NCBI GenBank assembly: GCA_019421015.1
Contig: JAHZGC010000007.1
Location: 88,950 to 152,949 of the forward strand
DNA length: 64,000 nucleotides
Direction of reading: 5' to 3'
Source of the DNA: Coriobacteriaceae bacterium
Lineage (GTDB): Bacteria > Actinomycetota > Coriobacteriia > Coriobacteriales > UMGS124
In this document: positions 26,331 to 35,022 of the stretch, piece after piece
Layout of the letters: every line of letters begins with the position of its first letter
Numbering within the stretch: position 1 is the stretch's first letter
Notes under the pieces: generated by a model
The model's input: the letters and a program-made list of their open reading frames with translations, nothing else
Told to the model about the DNA's origin: nothing
Databases searched by the model: none
Translations under genes and position numbers: made by a program

Positions 26331-28829
26331 CTACTCGAGCCCCATGTTCGGGTCGGCGTCGGCGGTCAGGGGGCTGAACTCCCCGCGCTCGAACTTGCCC
26401 TTGGCCACCAGGGCGATCATGGCAGCATTGTCGGTGCAGGCCGAGAGCGGCGGCAGCGTCACGCGCACCTTGCGCCGGCCGAACGCCGTGCGGTAGGCGT
26501 CGCGCAGCTCGGGGTTGGCCGTCACGCCGCCGCCGGCGCAGAAGTCGCGCGCCCCGCACTCCCGCACCGCCGCGAGCGCCTTGCTCACCTGCACGTCGAT
26601 CACGGCCGCCTCGAAACTCGCCGCCAGGTCGGGCAGGTTGATGGGCCTGCCGGCGGCGTTTTCGGCATTGATGTAGGTCACCACGGCGGTCTTGAGACCG
26701 CTCAGAGAGAAGCGGTAGTCGTGGGAGTGCATCATGGCCCGGGGAAAGTCGATGGCCTTGGGATTGCCCGCCTTGGCCAGGCGGCTGATGATCGGGCCGC
26801 CCGGATAGCCCAGCCCCAGGGCCTTGGCCACCTTGTCGAAGGCCTCGCCCACCGCGTCGTCGAGGGTCTCGCCCAGCACCTCGTAGTCGCCCCAGGCACG
26901 CACGTGCACGAGCATGGTGTGGCCGCCCGAAAGCAGACTCGCCACGAACGGCGGCTCGAGGTCGGGGGTCTCGAACAGGTTGGCGTACAGGTGTCCCTCA
27001 AGGTGGTTCACGCAGACCAGGGGTTTCTCCGCCGCCCAGGCAAGGCCCTTGGAGAAGGCAACGCCCACCACGAGCGCCCCCACCAGGCCGGGCCCCTGGG
27101 TCACCGCGATGGCGGCCAGCTCGCCGGGGAGCAGCGGCGCTGCGAGCCCCAGGCTCTCGGCCGCCTGGGCCATGGCCTCCTCGTAGACGCCCACGATAGC
27201 CTCGGTGTGCTTGCGGCTCGCGATCTCGGGCACCACGCCGCCGAAGCGCGCGTGGAAGTCGATCTGGGTGGCGACCACGTTGGCCCGCATGACGCCTGCG
27301 CCGTCGATCACGGCCACGGCGGTCTCGTCGCAGGAGCTCTCGACCGCGAGGATCAAGGGCCCGGCGGCGGAGAGGGCCTCGAGCTCGGCAGCGCTGCGCG
27401 CGACGGGCGCGGGCGGCCAGGCGCGGCCCGTGGGATGGGGGGCGTCCTCGAGGTCGGCGGGGTTGCGCCGGTCGAGCAGGGGCAGGTCGGCGGACATGAC
27501 GATGGCGTCGTGGCCCGGGCCGTAGTAGCCCTTGCGCCGCCCGGCCTCGGCAAAGCCGAGGCGCGTGTAGAGGGCGACGGCCGGGTCGTTGCCCACCTCA
27601 ACCTCGAGCACCGCGGTGGTGCCGCCGAGCATCTGGGCATCGTAGGAGACACGCTCCAGCAGGCGGCCGGCGATCCCTTCGCCGCGGCGCCCGGGGGCCA
27701 CGGCCACGTTGGCGACCTGCAGCTCGCCCTCGACGAAGGCGCCTCCGGCGTAGCCCACGATATTGCCCTGGTCGTGGGCCACCCACCAGATGTGGCCCGG
27801 CGTGGTGAAGTCGTCGTAGAAGACCTGCTCGGTCCACGGCTCGTGGTGGGCCTCGGAGAACACCGCGGCCTCCAGGGCGGCCACGACGGCCACGTCGTTT
27901 ACGTTCATGGGGCGCAGCTGCAGGTGGACGTCGCCCAGGGCGTCGTCGACGCCGGTCAGACGCACGGTCTGCGGCTCGGGGCGGCCCAGGCGGATGCGCT
28001 CGTTCTCCTCGGCGTCCGACAGGCGCGTGTAGACAGGCAGCACGAGCGCAGGATCCCCGGAATGTTGCGGAACCTGGCTCGCCGCGTTCCGCAGGGACTC
28101 ACGTACGTCCAGTACGCTTCGCCCCCGCGCGCCTTGCGAGCCAGAACCCGCGTTAGAAAAAGGAGGGACCTGGCTCACCGCGCTCGCGCGCAGCAGGCCT
28201 TCTCCCGTGGGGTACCACGCTTTCTCGGGGGCGAACCGCGTGAAGCCGGCCTCCTCATAGAGGGCGCGGTACTTTTTGAGGCCGTCGCCGGCCAGGGTGA
28301 TGTCGGCCACATCGGGACGCTGAGCCCACAGGGCCGCCGCCTCGGGGGCCTTCATGACCGTCTCGCAGGCAAAGAGGCGCTCGGGCCCCTCCTCGCCCAC
28401 CTGGTAGAGGGCCGGGTAGACCTCCTTGCGCATGGCGTCTCCCACCACGCCCACCAGGCCGCGCACGCCGGCCTTCCAGGTCCCCCAGGCCACGGCGTCG
28501 AGCGTCGAGACGCCGTATAGGGGCACCGAAAGGCCGCAAGCGATGCCCTTGGCCGTGGCAACCCCAATGCGCACGCCCGTGAAGGAGCCCGGGCCGGTGC
28601 CGCACAGCACGGCGTCAAGCGCCCCACGGTCCAGGCCGCAGGCCGCCAGCAGTCCATCGACCACATTTACCAGCTGCTCGTTGGCGTGGCGGCGGCACAG
28701 CTGGTCGGCGCCCCCCAGCAGCTCAAGGCCGCACGGGACCCCGTCGGGCCCCACGGAGAGACGCCCCACCGCGCAGGCGAGCATGTCGGTCGAGGTGTCG
28801 ACGGCAAGAACGGTGTAGCTGTCTTTCAC
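26331..28829 (-). CDS. TsaB-RimI-TsaD trifunctional fusion
   Basis: One 832-residue chain joins three proteins. TsaB (1-270; GTGPGSFTGVRIGVATAKG) scaffolds tRNA t6A synthesis. RimI (about 303-450; VANVAVAPGRRGEGIAGRLLE) is an acetyltransferase for ribosomal protein S18. TsaD (about 491-832; ILAVESSCDETAVAVID, with metal ligands in NHLEGHLYANLF) transfers the threonylcarbamoyl group to A37 of tRNAs. Residues about 228-251, just before the TsaB end motif PVYTRL, are encoded by palindromic element E read in frame. The GTG start at 28829 has only a weak, distant ribosome binding site. It follows tsaE by 111 bases. Confidence 0.92.
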   Translation of the reverse strand: MKDSYTVLAVDTSTDMLACAVGRLSVGPDGVPCGLELLGGADQLCRRHANEQLVNVVDGLLAACGLDRGALDAVLCGTGPGSFTGVRIGVATAKGIACGLSVPLYGVSTLDAVAWGTWKAGVRGLVGVVGDAMRKEVYPALYQVGEEGPERLFACETVMKAPEAAALWAQRPDVADITLAGDGLKKYRALYEEAGFTRFAPEKAWYPTGEGLLRASAVSQVPPFSNAGSGSQGARGRSVLDVRESLRNAASQVPQHSGDPALVLPVYTRLSDAEENERIRLGRPEPQTVRLTGVDDALGDVHLQLRPMNVNDVAVVAALEAAVFSEAHHEPWTEQVFYDDFTTPGHIWWVAHDQGNIVGYAGGAFVEGELQVANVAVAPGRRGEGIAGRLLERVSYDAQMLGGTTAVLEVEVGNDPAVALYTRLGFAEAGRRKGYYGPGHDAIVMSADLPLLDRRNPADLEDAPHPTGRAWPPAPVARSAAELEALSAAGPLILAVESSCDETAVAVIDGAGVMRANVVATQIDFHARFGGVVPEIASRKHTEAIVGVYEEAMAQAAESLGLAAPLLPGELAAIAVTQGPGLVGALVVGVAFSKGLAWAAEKPLVCVNHLEGHLYANLFETPDLEPPFVASLLSGGHTMLVHVRAWGDYEVLGETLDDAVGEAFDKVAKALGLGYPGGPIISRLAKAGNPKAIDFPRAMMHSHDYRFSLSGLKTAVVTYINAENAAGRPINLPDLAASFEAAVIDVQVSKALAAVRECGARDFCAGGGVTANPELRDAYRTAFGRRKVRVTLPPLSACTDNAAMIALVAKGKFERGEFSPLTADADPNMGLE
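28074..28144. repeat. Palindromic element copy E, in frame inside a coding gene
   Basis: Arms CTGGCTCGC (28074-28082) and GCGAGCCAG (28136-28144) enclose CGCGTT, CGCAGG, CTCACGTACGTC, AGTACGC and GCGCCTTG, matching reverse-complemented copy D almost throughout. It adds 71 bases plus flanks without breaking the frame. A partly matching sequence (ACCTGGCTCACCGCG at 28169-28183) repeats the left boundary and may be a remnant of a duplicated target. Confidence 0.8.
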
Positions 28830-28940
28830 GGGAGGTACCGTGCCTTTCTGGAGACGATCAGGGAATTCGAAGGGGTGCTTGGGGGCAGGGGTTCTCCCTC
28901 GCCGAGCTTCTCCGCTGGGGAGCCGGGCATGGCGAGCGGT

Positions 28941-29477
28941 CTAGCAAGACAGACGCGCATCCAAAGCATCCGCCAGTTGCTGGGCCCGCGCGCCCTGGGG
29001 ACGCAGCTCCACGATGCGTGGGGGCTCGCCGGCGGCCGGGTCGGCCCCAGGGTCGCGCAGCAGCGCGAGGTCGAGCCGCTCGTCGCCGAGCTCGTCAGAG
29101 AAGAGGTCGCCCCATTCGACGAGGCAGGCACCGTCGCCGTCGAGCATGTCATAGATGCCGGTGTCCTCGAGCTGGCCGGCATCCTCGAGCCGGTAGAGGT
29201 CAAAGTGGTACAGGGGGATGCGTCCCCCGTCGTGCACGGCCATGATGGCGAAGGTGGGGCTCGTCACGGCCGAGCCGTCGCCCAAGCCGCAGGCAACGCC
29301 GCCGGTGAGGCAGGTCTTGCCGGCGCCGAGGTCGCCCGTGAGGACCACCACGTCGCCCGGCTCGAGCAACGAGCCCAAGGCTTCTCCGATGCGCGCCGTG
29401 GCGGTCGGGTCGAGCGTGCGGTAGTGGCCCCAGGCGAGGCGCGTCAGATCCGACTTTGGCGAGCAGGTCTCCTCCAC
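28941..29477 (-). CDS. tsaE: tRNA t6A synthesis ATPase TsaE
   Basis: A 178-residue protein with the TsaE fold: Walker A GDLGAGKT, then SPTFAIM, the YHFDLYRLEDA segment and CLVEWGDLFSDEL. TsaE hydrolyses ATP to recycle the TsaB-TsaD complex. I chose GTG 29477 because GGGAGG lies 7 bases upstream; the frame is open up to 29573 but those residues are basic and unlike the family. The gene starts the tsaE, tsaB-rimI-tsaD, comF operon. Confidence 0.88.
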   Translation of the reverse strand: MEETCSPKSDLTRLAWGHYRTLDPTATARIGEALGSLLEPGDVVVLTGDLGAGKTCLTGGVACGLGDGSAVTSPTFAIMAVHDGGRIPLYHFDLYRLEDAGQLEDTGIYDMLDGDGACLVEWGDLFSDELGDERLDLALLRDPGADPAAGEPPRIVELRPQGARAQQLADALDARLSC

Positions 29478-30027
29478 AGCGCAGCCTCCCAACAGGCCAA
29501 GGGGCGACAGGCCGGCCGTCGCCTTCCATCGATGCGTCCCGCGATGATACTCCCTTTTGGGAGGTGCCCGCAAAACGCCCCCTGGCGGTATCTCAATCTG
29601 TGGGATTACTCCAACACCCGATGGCAGCCGACGGGTGCTCGGCGGCAGCGGCGGAGAGCCCGCAGGCGGAGCAGGCAGACGCTGCCGGGGGCGTCACCGG
29701 ATGCGAGTTATGTAAGCCCATGCGGGTGAGGATGGCACCAGACTCGCGTTCTGTAAGCCGCGGGAGCAGAAGATGGCACCGATTTCACGTTCTGTAAGCC
29801 TGGAGGCGCGCACGGGGCCGGCTTTTGTCCGCAAAGCCCTACATAACGCCGATTTGGTGCCAGACGGCTCCGGACACCCTTACACAACTCCCATTCGGTG
29901 CCAGCAGGGAACCCGCCTCCCCTAACCGCGGGCTTCCTGATTTCCGCAATTTCTTGCCATGCTAGCGCAGGCGACGGCCCCTCCCCCCCAGCCAGATTCC
30001 CCATTTCGCCTGGCCTCCCCAGCCCCG
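29478..30027. other. Gene-free interval with a 41-bp-period repeat array
   Basis: No gene is supported in these 550 bases between the uracil-DNA glycosylase stop and tsaE. The centre holds five copies of a 26-bp motif (29693-29902). At 29585-29600, GGCGGTATCTCAATCTG resembles the end of the MITE-like elements at 32288 and 37967 and may be a solo remnant. The right part is the tsaE upstream region. Confidence 0.6.
29693..29902. repeat. 41-bp-period repeat array, locus II
   Basis: Three direct copies of GGCACC...GTTCTGTAAGCC start at 29693, 29734 and 29775 (41 bp apart, spacers of 15 bp). Two inverted copies end at 29861 and 29902 (again 41 bp apart). The groups face each other around a 35-bp centre. 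Copies differ at several positions, so the array is not a recent duplication. Confidence 0.85.
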
Positions 30028-30669
30028 CTAGCCCCGAGCCCCCGGGGCCGGCAGGTCCTGCACCACGACCTCGCCGCGCAGGATCTGGCCCATGAGCCTG
30101 AAGTCGTTCTCGAGGTCGGCCATCTTGCTCGTGTCGCGCAGCACGGCTGCTGGGTGGAAGGTGGGCAGCACGGCAAAGTGGCCGGTGCGGAACACCTTGC
30201 CCCGCATGCGCGTGATGCCCGCCTCGGTACGCAGGATAAAGCGCGTGGCCGGGTTCCCCATGGTCATGATGACGTCGGGCCAGATGGAACGGATCTGCTC
30301 GCGCAGGTAGGGGGAGCAGAGCTCCACCTCCTCGGGCCGGGGGTCGCGGTTTCCGGGCGGGCGGCACTTGAGCACGTTGGCGATGAAGATCTCCTCGCGG
30401 TGCACGCCGGCCTGCTCCTGGAGCATGCGGTCGAGCAGCTCGCCGGCGCGGCCCACAAAGGGCAACCCCATCTCGTCCTCGGTGGCGCCGGGGGCCTCGC
30501 CCACCAGCACCACGCGGGCATGGGGGTTGCCGGAACCAAAGACGATGTTCTTGCGCGTCTCCCCCAAGGGGCACAGGCGGCAGTCGCCCATGACGGCGCG
30601 GATCTCGTCGAGGGAGACCTCGCCCGCCTTCTGGTGGTCGTGGCCGGGAATCTTGAGCAGGGTTGCCAT
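30028..30669 (-). CDS. Type 4 (4Fe-4S) uracil-DNA glycosylase
   Basis: A 213-residue protein with the family 4 motifs: cluster cysteines in CRLCPLGETR, CRPPGNRDP and CSPYLREQI, the catalytic region VLVGEAPGATEDEMGLPFVGRAG, and the HPAAVLRD motif near the end. It removes uracil from DNA in base excision repair. ATG 30669 is preceded by GGAGGT. It lies 36 bases after alr and probably shares its promoter. Confidence 0.9.
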   Translation of the reverse strand: MATLLKIPGHDHQKAGEVSLDEIRAVMGDCRLCPLGETRKNIVFGSGNPHARVVLVGEAPGATEDEMGLPFVGRAGELLDRMLQEQAGVHREEIFIANVLKCRPPGNRDPRPEEVELCSPYLREQIRSIWPDVIMTMGNPATRFILRTEAGITRMRGKVFRTGHFAVLPTFHPAAVLRDTSKMADLENDFRLMGQILRGEVVVQDLPAPGARG

Positions 30670-30705
30670 GTCGAGACCTCCGCCGTTCGCGTCTGATCCG
30701 CGCCG

Positions 30706-31875
30706 CTAGACGTACACCTTGGGCAGGCGCATGTCGAACATGCACGCGACCTCGTAGTTGATCGTGCCCATCTTCTGGGCGAGCTCCTCGATGGAGACGA
30801 ACTCGTCGCCGTCGCGGCCCACCAGGGTCACCTCGTCGCCCGCCTCAACCGGCTTGACCCGCTGGCGCGTGGCCAGGGCAAGGCCCGGCTCCACCTCGAA
30901 CATGCACTGGTCCATGCAGATGTTGCCCACCTGGCGGAAACGCCGCCCCTGGTAGAGCACGTCAATGCGGTTGCTGTAGACGCGAGAGAGGCCGTCGGCG
31001 TAGCCCAGGGGGATGGTGCACACCTGAATGCCGGGGCGCGCCACGCGGTAGGTCATGCCGTAGCCCACGCCCTCGCCCACGGCCGGCTCCACGACGCGGG
31101 TCACCTTGGCGCGCACGCTCATGGCCTGCTCGAGCTTGATGGAGCCGCGGGTCGTGTCGGCCGGGTGCAGCCCGTAAAGGCCCACGCCCACGCGCACCAT
31201 GTCGAAGTGCGCCTCGGGGTGCAAGACCGTGGCGGGCGTGTTGGCGCAGTGCACGATGCCCGGGTCCACGCCGTGGTCGCGCAGGGTCTGGACCGTGTCG
31301 CGGAAGCGCTTGAACTGCAGGGCAAAATCCCAGTCCGAGAGCTTGTCGGCCGTGGCGAAGTGGGTGAACACGCCGTCGAGGGCCAGGCCCCCGAGCCGGT
31401 CGGCCACAAGCATGAAGTCGGACACATTGGGACAGGGCACGCCGATACGGCTCATGCCGGTGTCCACCTTGAGGTGGTAGCGGGCGGAGATGCCGTGGCG
31501 CAGCGCCTCCTCGCCCAGCCGGGCCGCGAACTCGAGGTCGTAGACGGCGGGCATGAGGTTGTGCTTCACGAGGTCGGGCACCGCGGTCACAGGGGGCTGG
31601 GCAAGAAGGAGCACGGGCTCGGTGATGCCGCCGTCGCGCAGGGCGATGCCCTCGGCCACGGTGGCCACGGCGAACATGTCGACCCCCACGGCCCGGCAGG
31701 CCTGGGCCACCCGCACGGCCCCGTGCCCATAGGCGTTTGCCTTCACGACCGCGCAGAACCTGGTGCCGCTGCGGGTGCAGTCCTTGAACGCCCGCACGTT
31801 GCGCCGTATCGCGTCGAGGTCGACCTCGACCCATGCCCACCGATCCGCCGGCAGCTGGCGCGTGTCCATTGCCAC
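30706..31875 (-). CDS. alr: Alanine racemase
   Basis: A 389-residue PLP enzyme making D-alanine for peptidoglycan. The PLP lysine lies in AVVKANAYGHG, the substrate strand KVDTGMSRIGV and the catalytic tyrosine region GEGVGYGMTYR are complete, and the C-terminal beta domain has QVGNICMDQCMFEV. GTG 31875 is six bases downstream of GGAGGAGG; the ATG two codons later is too far from it. The frame is open much further upstream, but that part runs through the MITE-like repeat and is not coding. Confidence 0.93.
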   Translation of the reverse strand: MAMDTRQLPADRWAWVEVDLDAIRRNVRAFKDCTRSGTRFCAVVKANAYGHGAVRVAQACRAVGVDMFAVATVAEGIALRDGGITEPVLLLAQPPVTAVPDLVKHNLMPAVYDLEFAARLGEEALRHGISARYHLKVDTGMSRIGVPCPNVSDFMLVADRLGGLALDGVFTHFATADKLSDWDFALQFKRFRDTVQTLRDHGVDPGIVHCANTPATVLHPEAHFDMVRVGVGLYGLHPADTTRGSIKLEQAMSVRAKVTRVVEPAVGEGVGYGMTYRVARPGIQVCTIPLGYADGLSRVYSNRIDVLYQGRRFRQVGNICMDQCMFEVEPGLALATRQRVKPVEAGDEVTLVGRDGDEFVSIEELAQKMGTINYEVACMFDMRLPKVYV

Positions 31876-32070
31876 GAACGACCTCCTCCATGCCGAATAG
31901 CCATTCCTTGCAGTGTAGCGCATCCGGCATGGAGCGCGCGGGCGCGACCCAAAATGCAGAATCGGCAAGAGGGGCGGGGCACCGGGGGCGGTCCGCCGGC
32001 AACGAGCCGATTTCGCCCTCCCCACGCAGGGCGCCGCCACACCCCCATGTACAGCAATAGCCAAACCAGC

Positions 32071-32288
32071 AGATAGCGCCGCGGAAACGGGGTTCTGGAT
32101 AGGCTTCACGGCACCCCAGACGCGCCTTGAAAGCAAGCCGCTTCCACCTCTGGCAGAGCCTTCGGCAAAACACCAGTTCAAAAGGGGCGTCGGTCGCAAG
32201 GTTTCTCCACTTGCCAGGATAATCGGAAACATCGGAGCCTCTCCCCCGAGCTTCCCCTATCCAGAACCTTGATTCTGCGGCGGTATCT
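32071..32288. mobile_element. MITE-like element 1 with 33-bp terminal inverted repeats
   Basis: The ends 32071-32103 and 32256-32288 are inverted repeats (about 27 of 33 identical), ending inward in GGTTCTGGATAGG. The 218-bp element has no coding frame. It matches the element at 37748-37967 at both ends and through the right half (AAGG-TTTCTC, GGAAACATCGG, CTCTCCCCC). No transposase is nearby. Confidence 0.8.
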
Positions 32289-32386
32289 CGGTCTGGCGGC
32301 CTTTGGCGCTCAGGCGGCTCTAGCCCCCCAGGGCAGCCTCGGCTCTCAGGGCATCCCCAGCCCGCCGAGACAGCCACCAACCCACC

Positions 32387-32422
32387 AAGGCGGCCCCGGG
32401 TGGCAATTCCCGGGGCCGCCTT
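32387..32422 (-). terminator. Hairpin ending the glmS-acpS-nnr operon
   Basis: AAGGCGGCCCCGGG and its complement CCCGGGGCCGCCTT form a perfect 14-bp stem with an 8-base loop, starting 9 bases after the nnr stop. There is no T run. Confidence 0.6.
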
Positions 32423-32430
32423 CATAGCAT

Positions 32431-35022
32431 CTAGCGCCGGTGCGACCTCGACTTCGACTTGGCGCGCGGGCGCTTGTCGACGGGGGTCACGGCGTCGTCG
32501 TCGATATGCAGGGTGGCGCGCTCGTGGAACTCCGCGATGCGCTGGCGCTCGAGCTCCTGGGGGGAGAGTTCCCGGACCGGTTCCCCCTCGGCCTCGTCTG
32601 CAGCCGGGGCAACCTGGGCCGCGACCTTCACGGCGTTGGCCAAGAACGGCGGCACCGGCGAGCCCGACCCGTCTGCGGCGAGCGGCTGGGAGGTGGCCGC
32701 CGCCTGAGAAGCGGCGGTCCGTCGAGGGGCCGCGGCCTCCGCCTGCGGGGCCGTGGCGGAGACAGGCATCATCACGCGGGTGGCGTCGGGATCGACCGTC
32801 TCGACGGCAGCCATCTGGGCCTTGAGGAAGTCGGGCACGACGGGGGCTGCGGCCGCAGCAGGTGCCGTGGGCTCAGAGGTCGTCTTGGGTACGGCGGACT
32901 CAACCGGGGTTTTGAGTTGCTGCTCGGACCCCTGCCCAACCCCAGCCTCCCCCGCCTGCGCCTCAACCGCCACGACCTCGGCCTCGACCGTCTCGGTGGC
33001 CGCCTCGAGGGGCTCGTCGTCGACCACCTCGGGCTCAAGCTCCGGCTCGGCCTGCAGCGCCACCTCGGGCTCGGCTGCGGCCTCAGGTTCGGCAGCGGCT
33101 GCAGGCCTGGCCTCGGGGGTCGTCCCTTCCGCCTCGACCGCAGGCACCCGCTCTACCGCAACCGCGGGGTCCTTCTCCGCCGCAGGCCCCGTGGCTTCGG
33201 GAGCGGCTTCGGCCTCGGGCGCAGGTTCAGGCTCGGGTTCCTCGAGGTCGCCCTCGTAGCCCTTGAGCTCTCCGGGAAGCTTGACGGCACGCGCGGCCGC
33301 ATCGGAGCGGATGAGGCGCTCCACCTCGGGTGGGGGCGCAATGTGGTCCTCGTCCTCGTAGGCCACGCTGTCTTCCACACCCTCGTCGTCGGCCTCCTCG
33401 ACGGCGCGCTCGGCGGCCGCGTTGAGCCCGTCGACCGCCAACCCCACCAGGTCGATGAGGTCGCTCGCCACCACGCCGCTCCCCCAGCGCTCCACGGCCA
33501 TCTGGCCAGCCAGGGCGTGCACGCGGTCGGCGGCGGCCATGAGCAGCAGCAGGTCGGAGCAGTCGAGGGTCTCTCCGGGCTCCAGCTGGGCCACCGCGCG
33601 GGCCAGCGTGCCCGCGACGATGCCGCCCAGCACGTCGCCGGAACCGGCGGTCGCCAGCGCGGCGGGACCGGGCTGGGGGATAAGGGTGCCCTCGATGGCG
33701 GCCACCGCCGTCACCGGGCCCTTGGCCACCACGCAGAAGTCGCCCGAGCCCACCGCCCACGCGATGTTCTGGGCCGCGTCGGCAGCCTCGGCAAGCGAGG
33801 CGGTCGCCGAACGCTCGGCGCCGACGAGGCGGGCGAGCTCGCCGCGATGGGGCGTGAGCACGAGCGGGTGCTCGCGGCGCAGGGGTGCAGGGTGCTCCTC
33901 GGCCGAGCCGGTGCACATCTTGACGGCGGCGTTCAGCCCGTCGGCGTCGAGCACGAGGGCCACGGGGGCCTCGAGCAGCTGCCGCACCACCTCGCAGGCA
34001 CCGAACGACGTGGTGAGCCCGGGACCCGCCAGCACGACGTCGGCCTTCTCCACCAAACCGGCGATGCGGTCGGCCGAGGCGGCGGCAAAGGAGCCGTCGC
34101 CGTCGGCGGCCAGCCCCACGACCGGGACGGTCAGCAGGTGCGCCTGGGCGACGGGCACCACGGGCTCGGGCACCACCAGGGTCACGTAGCCCGCCCCCGC
34201 GCGCGCCGCGGCTTTGGCGGCCATGATGGCGGCGCCGGGGTAACGGGAGGAGCCGGCAACGACCACGACCGTGCCGCGGCTGTACTTGTCCTGCAGCGGG
34301 TCGACGGCGGGGAGCGCCTCGTAGTAGTCGCGGTCGGTGAGGGTGAACGCCGTCGCCACGTCAGAAAGGTCCGAGAGGCCCTCGTCGTCGGTGACCAGGC
34401 CCGCGACCATCACCACGCCGCTCGCCCTGCGCCCCTCGCCGGAGATGAGCCCCGGCTTGACGGCGAACATCGTTACCGTGACATCGGCCTCGAAGTAGGG
34501 CCCCTCGCTCATGCCGGTCGTGGCGTTGATGCCGCTCGGTACATCCACGGCCACCAGGGCGCCCGTGAACACGTCGTCCACGGCGCGCACCCAGCCGTCG
34601 TAGGGGCTCGGCATCGTGCCCCTGAAGCCGGTGCCGAACACGGCGTCCACCACGACGTCGGCATGGGAGAGCAGCGCGGCGAGCTCGTCGTAGCTGGGGT
34701 CCACGTGGATCGGGATGCCCATCTCGGCCACACGGGAGGCCATGCGGCGGGCAAGCTCGCTCTTCATGACGGCAGGCGGGGCGGCCGAGACCACGTTGAC
34801 CTCGTAGCCGTGGCGGGCGAGGTTGTCGGCCGCGACCCAGCCGTCGCCGCCGTTGTTGCCCATGCCGCAGAGCACCACGACCCCGCCGCCCTCTACCAGC
34901 CGGGCAGCCTGCAGGGCCACCACGGCGCCCGCGCGGCGCATGAGCTCCTGGGGCTTCACGCCCTTCTCGGCCAGGGCCTCCTCGAACTCGCGGACGGCAG
35001 ACACGCTCATGACGGGTTGCAC
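32431..35022 (-). CDS. nnr: Bifunctional NAD(P)H-hydrate epimerase/dehydratase with long disordered tail
   Basis: An 863-residue protein repairing hydrated NAD(P)H. The epimerase (NnrE, 1-215) shows CGMGNNGGDGWVAADNLARHG and VAVDVPSGINATTG. The ADP-dependent dehydratase (NnrD, about 230-545) shows AGSSRYPGAAIMAA, LTPHRGELARLVG and TAGSGDVLGGIVAG. The family ends near 500-550, but here about 320 more residues follow: Ala/Glu/Pro-rich and probably disordered, with VVPDFLKAQMAAV and PVPPFLANAVKVA as repeated short motifs, then a basic end (KRPRAKSKSRSHRR). GTG 35022 overlaps the acpS stop; GGGGAG lies 9 bases upstream. Confidence 0.9.
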   Translation of the reverse strand: MQPVMSVSAVREFEEALAEKGVKPQELMRRAGAVVALQAARLVEGGGVVVLCGMGNNGGDGWVAADNLARHGYEVNVVSAAPPAVMKSELARRMASRVAEMGIPIHVDPSYDELAALLSHADVVVDAVFGTGFRGTMPSPYDGWVRAVDDVFTGALVAVDVPSGINATTGMSEGPYFEADVTVTMFAVKPGLISGEGRRASGVVMVAGLVTDDEGLSDLSDVATAFTLTDRDYYEALPAVDPLQDKYSRGTVVVVAGSSRYPGAAIMAAKAAARAGAGYVTLVVPEPVVPVAQAHLLTVPVVGLAADGDGSFAAASADRIAGLVEKADVVLAGPGLTTSFGACEVVRQLLEAPVALVLDADGLNAAVKMCTGSAEEHPAPLRREHPLVLTPHRGELARLVGAERSATASLAEAADAAQNIAWAVGSGDFCVVAKGPVTAVAAIEGTLIPQPGPAALATAGSGDVLGGIVAGTLARAVAQLEPGETLDCSDLLLLMAAADRVHALAGQMAVERWGSGVVASDLIDLVGLAVDGLNAAAERAVEEADDEGVEDSVAYEDEDHIAPPPEVERLIRSDAAARAVKLPGELKGYEGDLEEPEPEPAPEAEAAPEATGPAAEKDPAVAVERVPAVEAEGTTPEARPAAAAEPEAAAEPEVALQAEPELEPEVVDDEPLEAATETVEAEVVAVEAQAGEAGVGQGSEQQLKTPVESAVPKTTSEPTAPAAAAAPVVPDFLKAQMAAVETVDPDATRVMMPVSATAPQAEAAAPRRTAASQAAATSQPLAADGSGSPVPPFLANAVKVAAQVAPAADEAEGEPVRELSPQELERQRIAEFHERATLHIDDDAVTPVDKRPRAKSKSRSHRR

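Larger units (their letters stand above)
31876..32430. other. Gene-free interval holding MITE-like element 1 and a terminator
   Basis: Between alr and nnr these 555 bases hold the MITE-like element at 32071-32288 and the nnr terminator hairpin at 32387-32422. The part next to alr should hold its promoter; I see only a weak TACACT box in the sequence near 31915 and do not call it. Confidence 0.6.

Noticed and set aside
29693..29902. Possible CRISPR array
   Set aside because: Repeats are imperfect, spacers are only 15 bp, copies occur in both orientations and no cas gene is near.
31876..32232. N-terminal extension of alanine racemase
   Set aside because: The open frame passes through the MITE-like repeat and has no homology-like pattern; GTG 31875 has a strong ribosome binding site.
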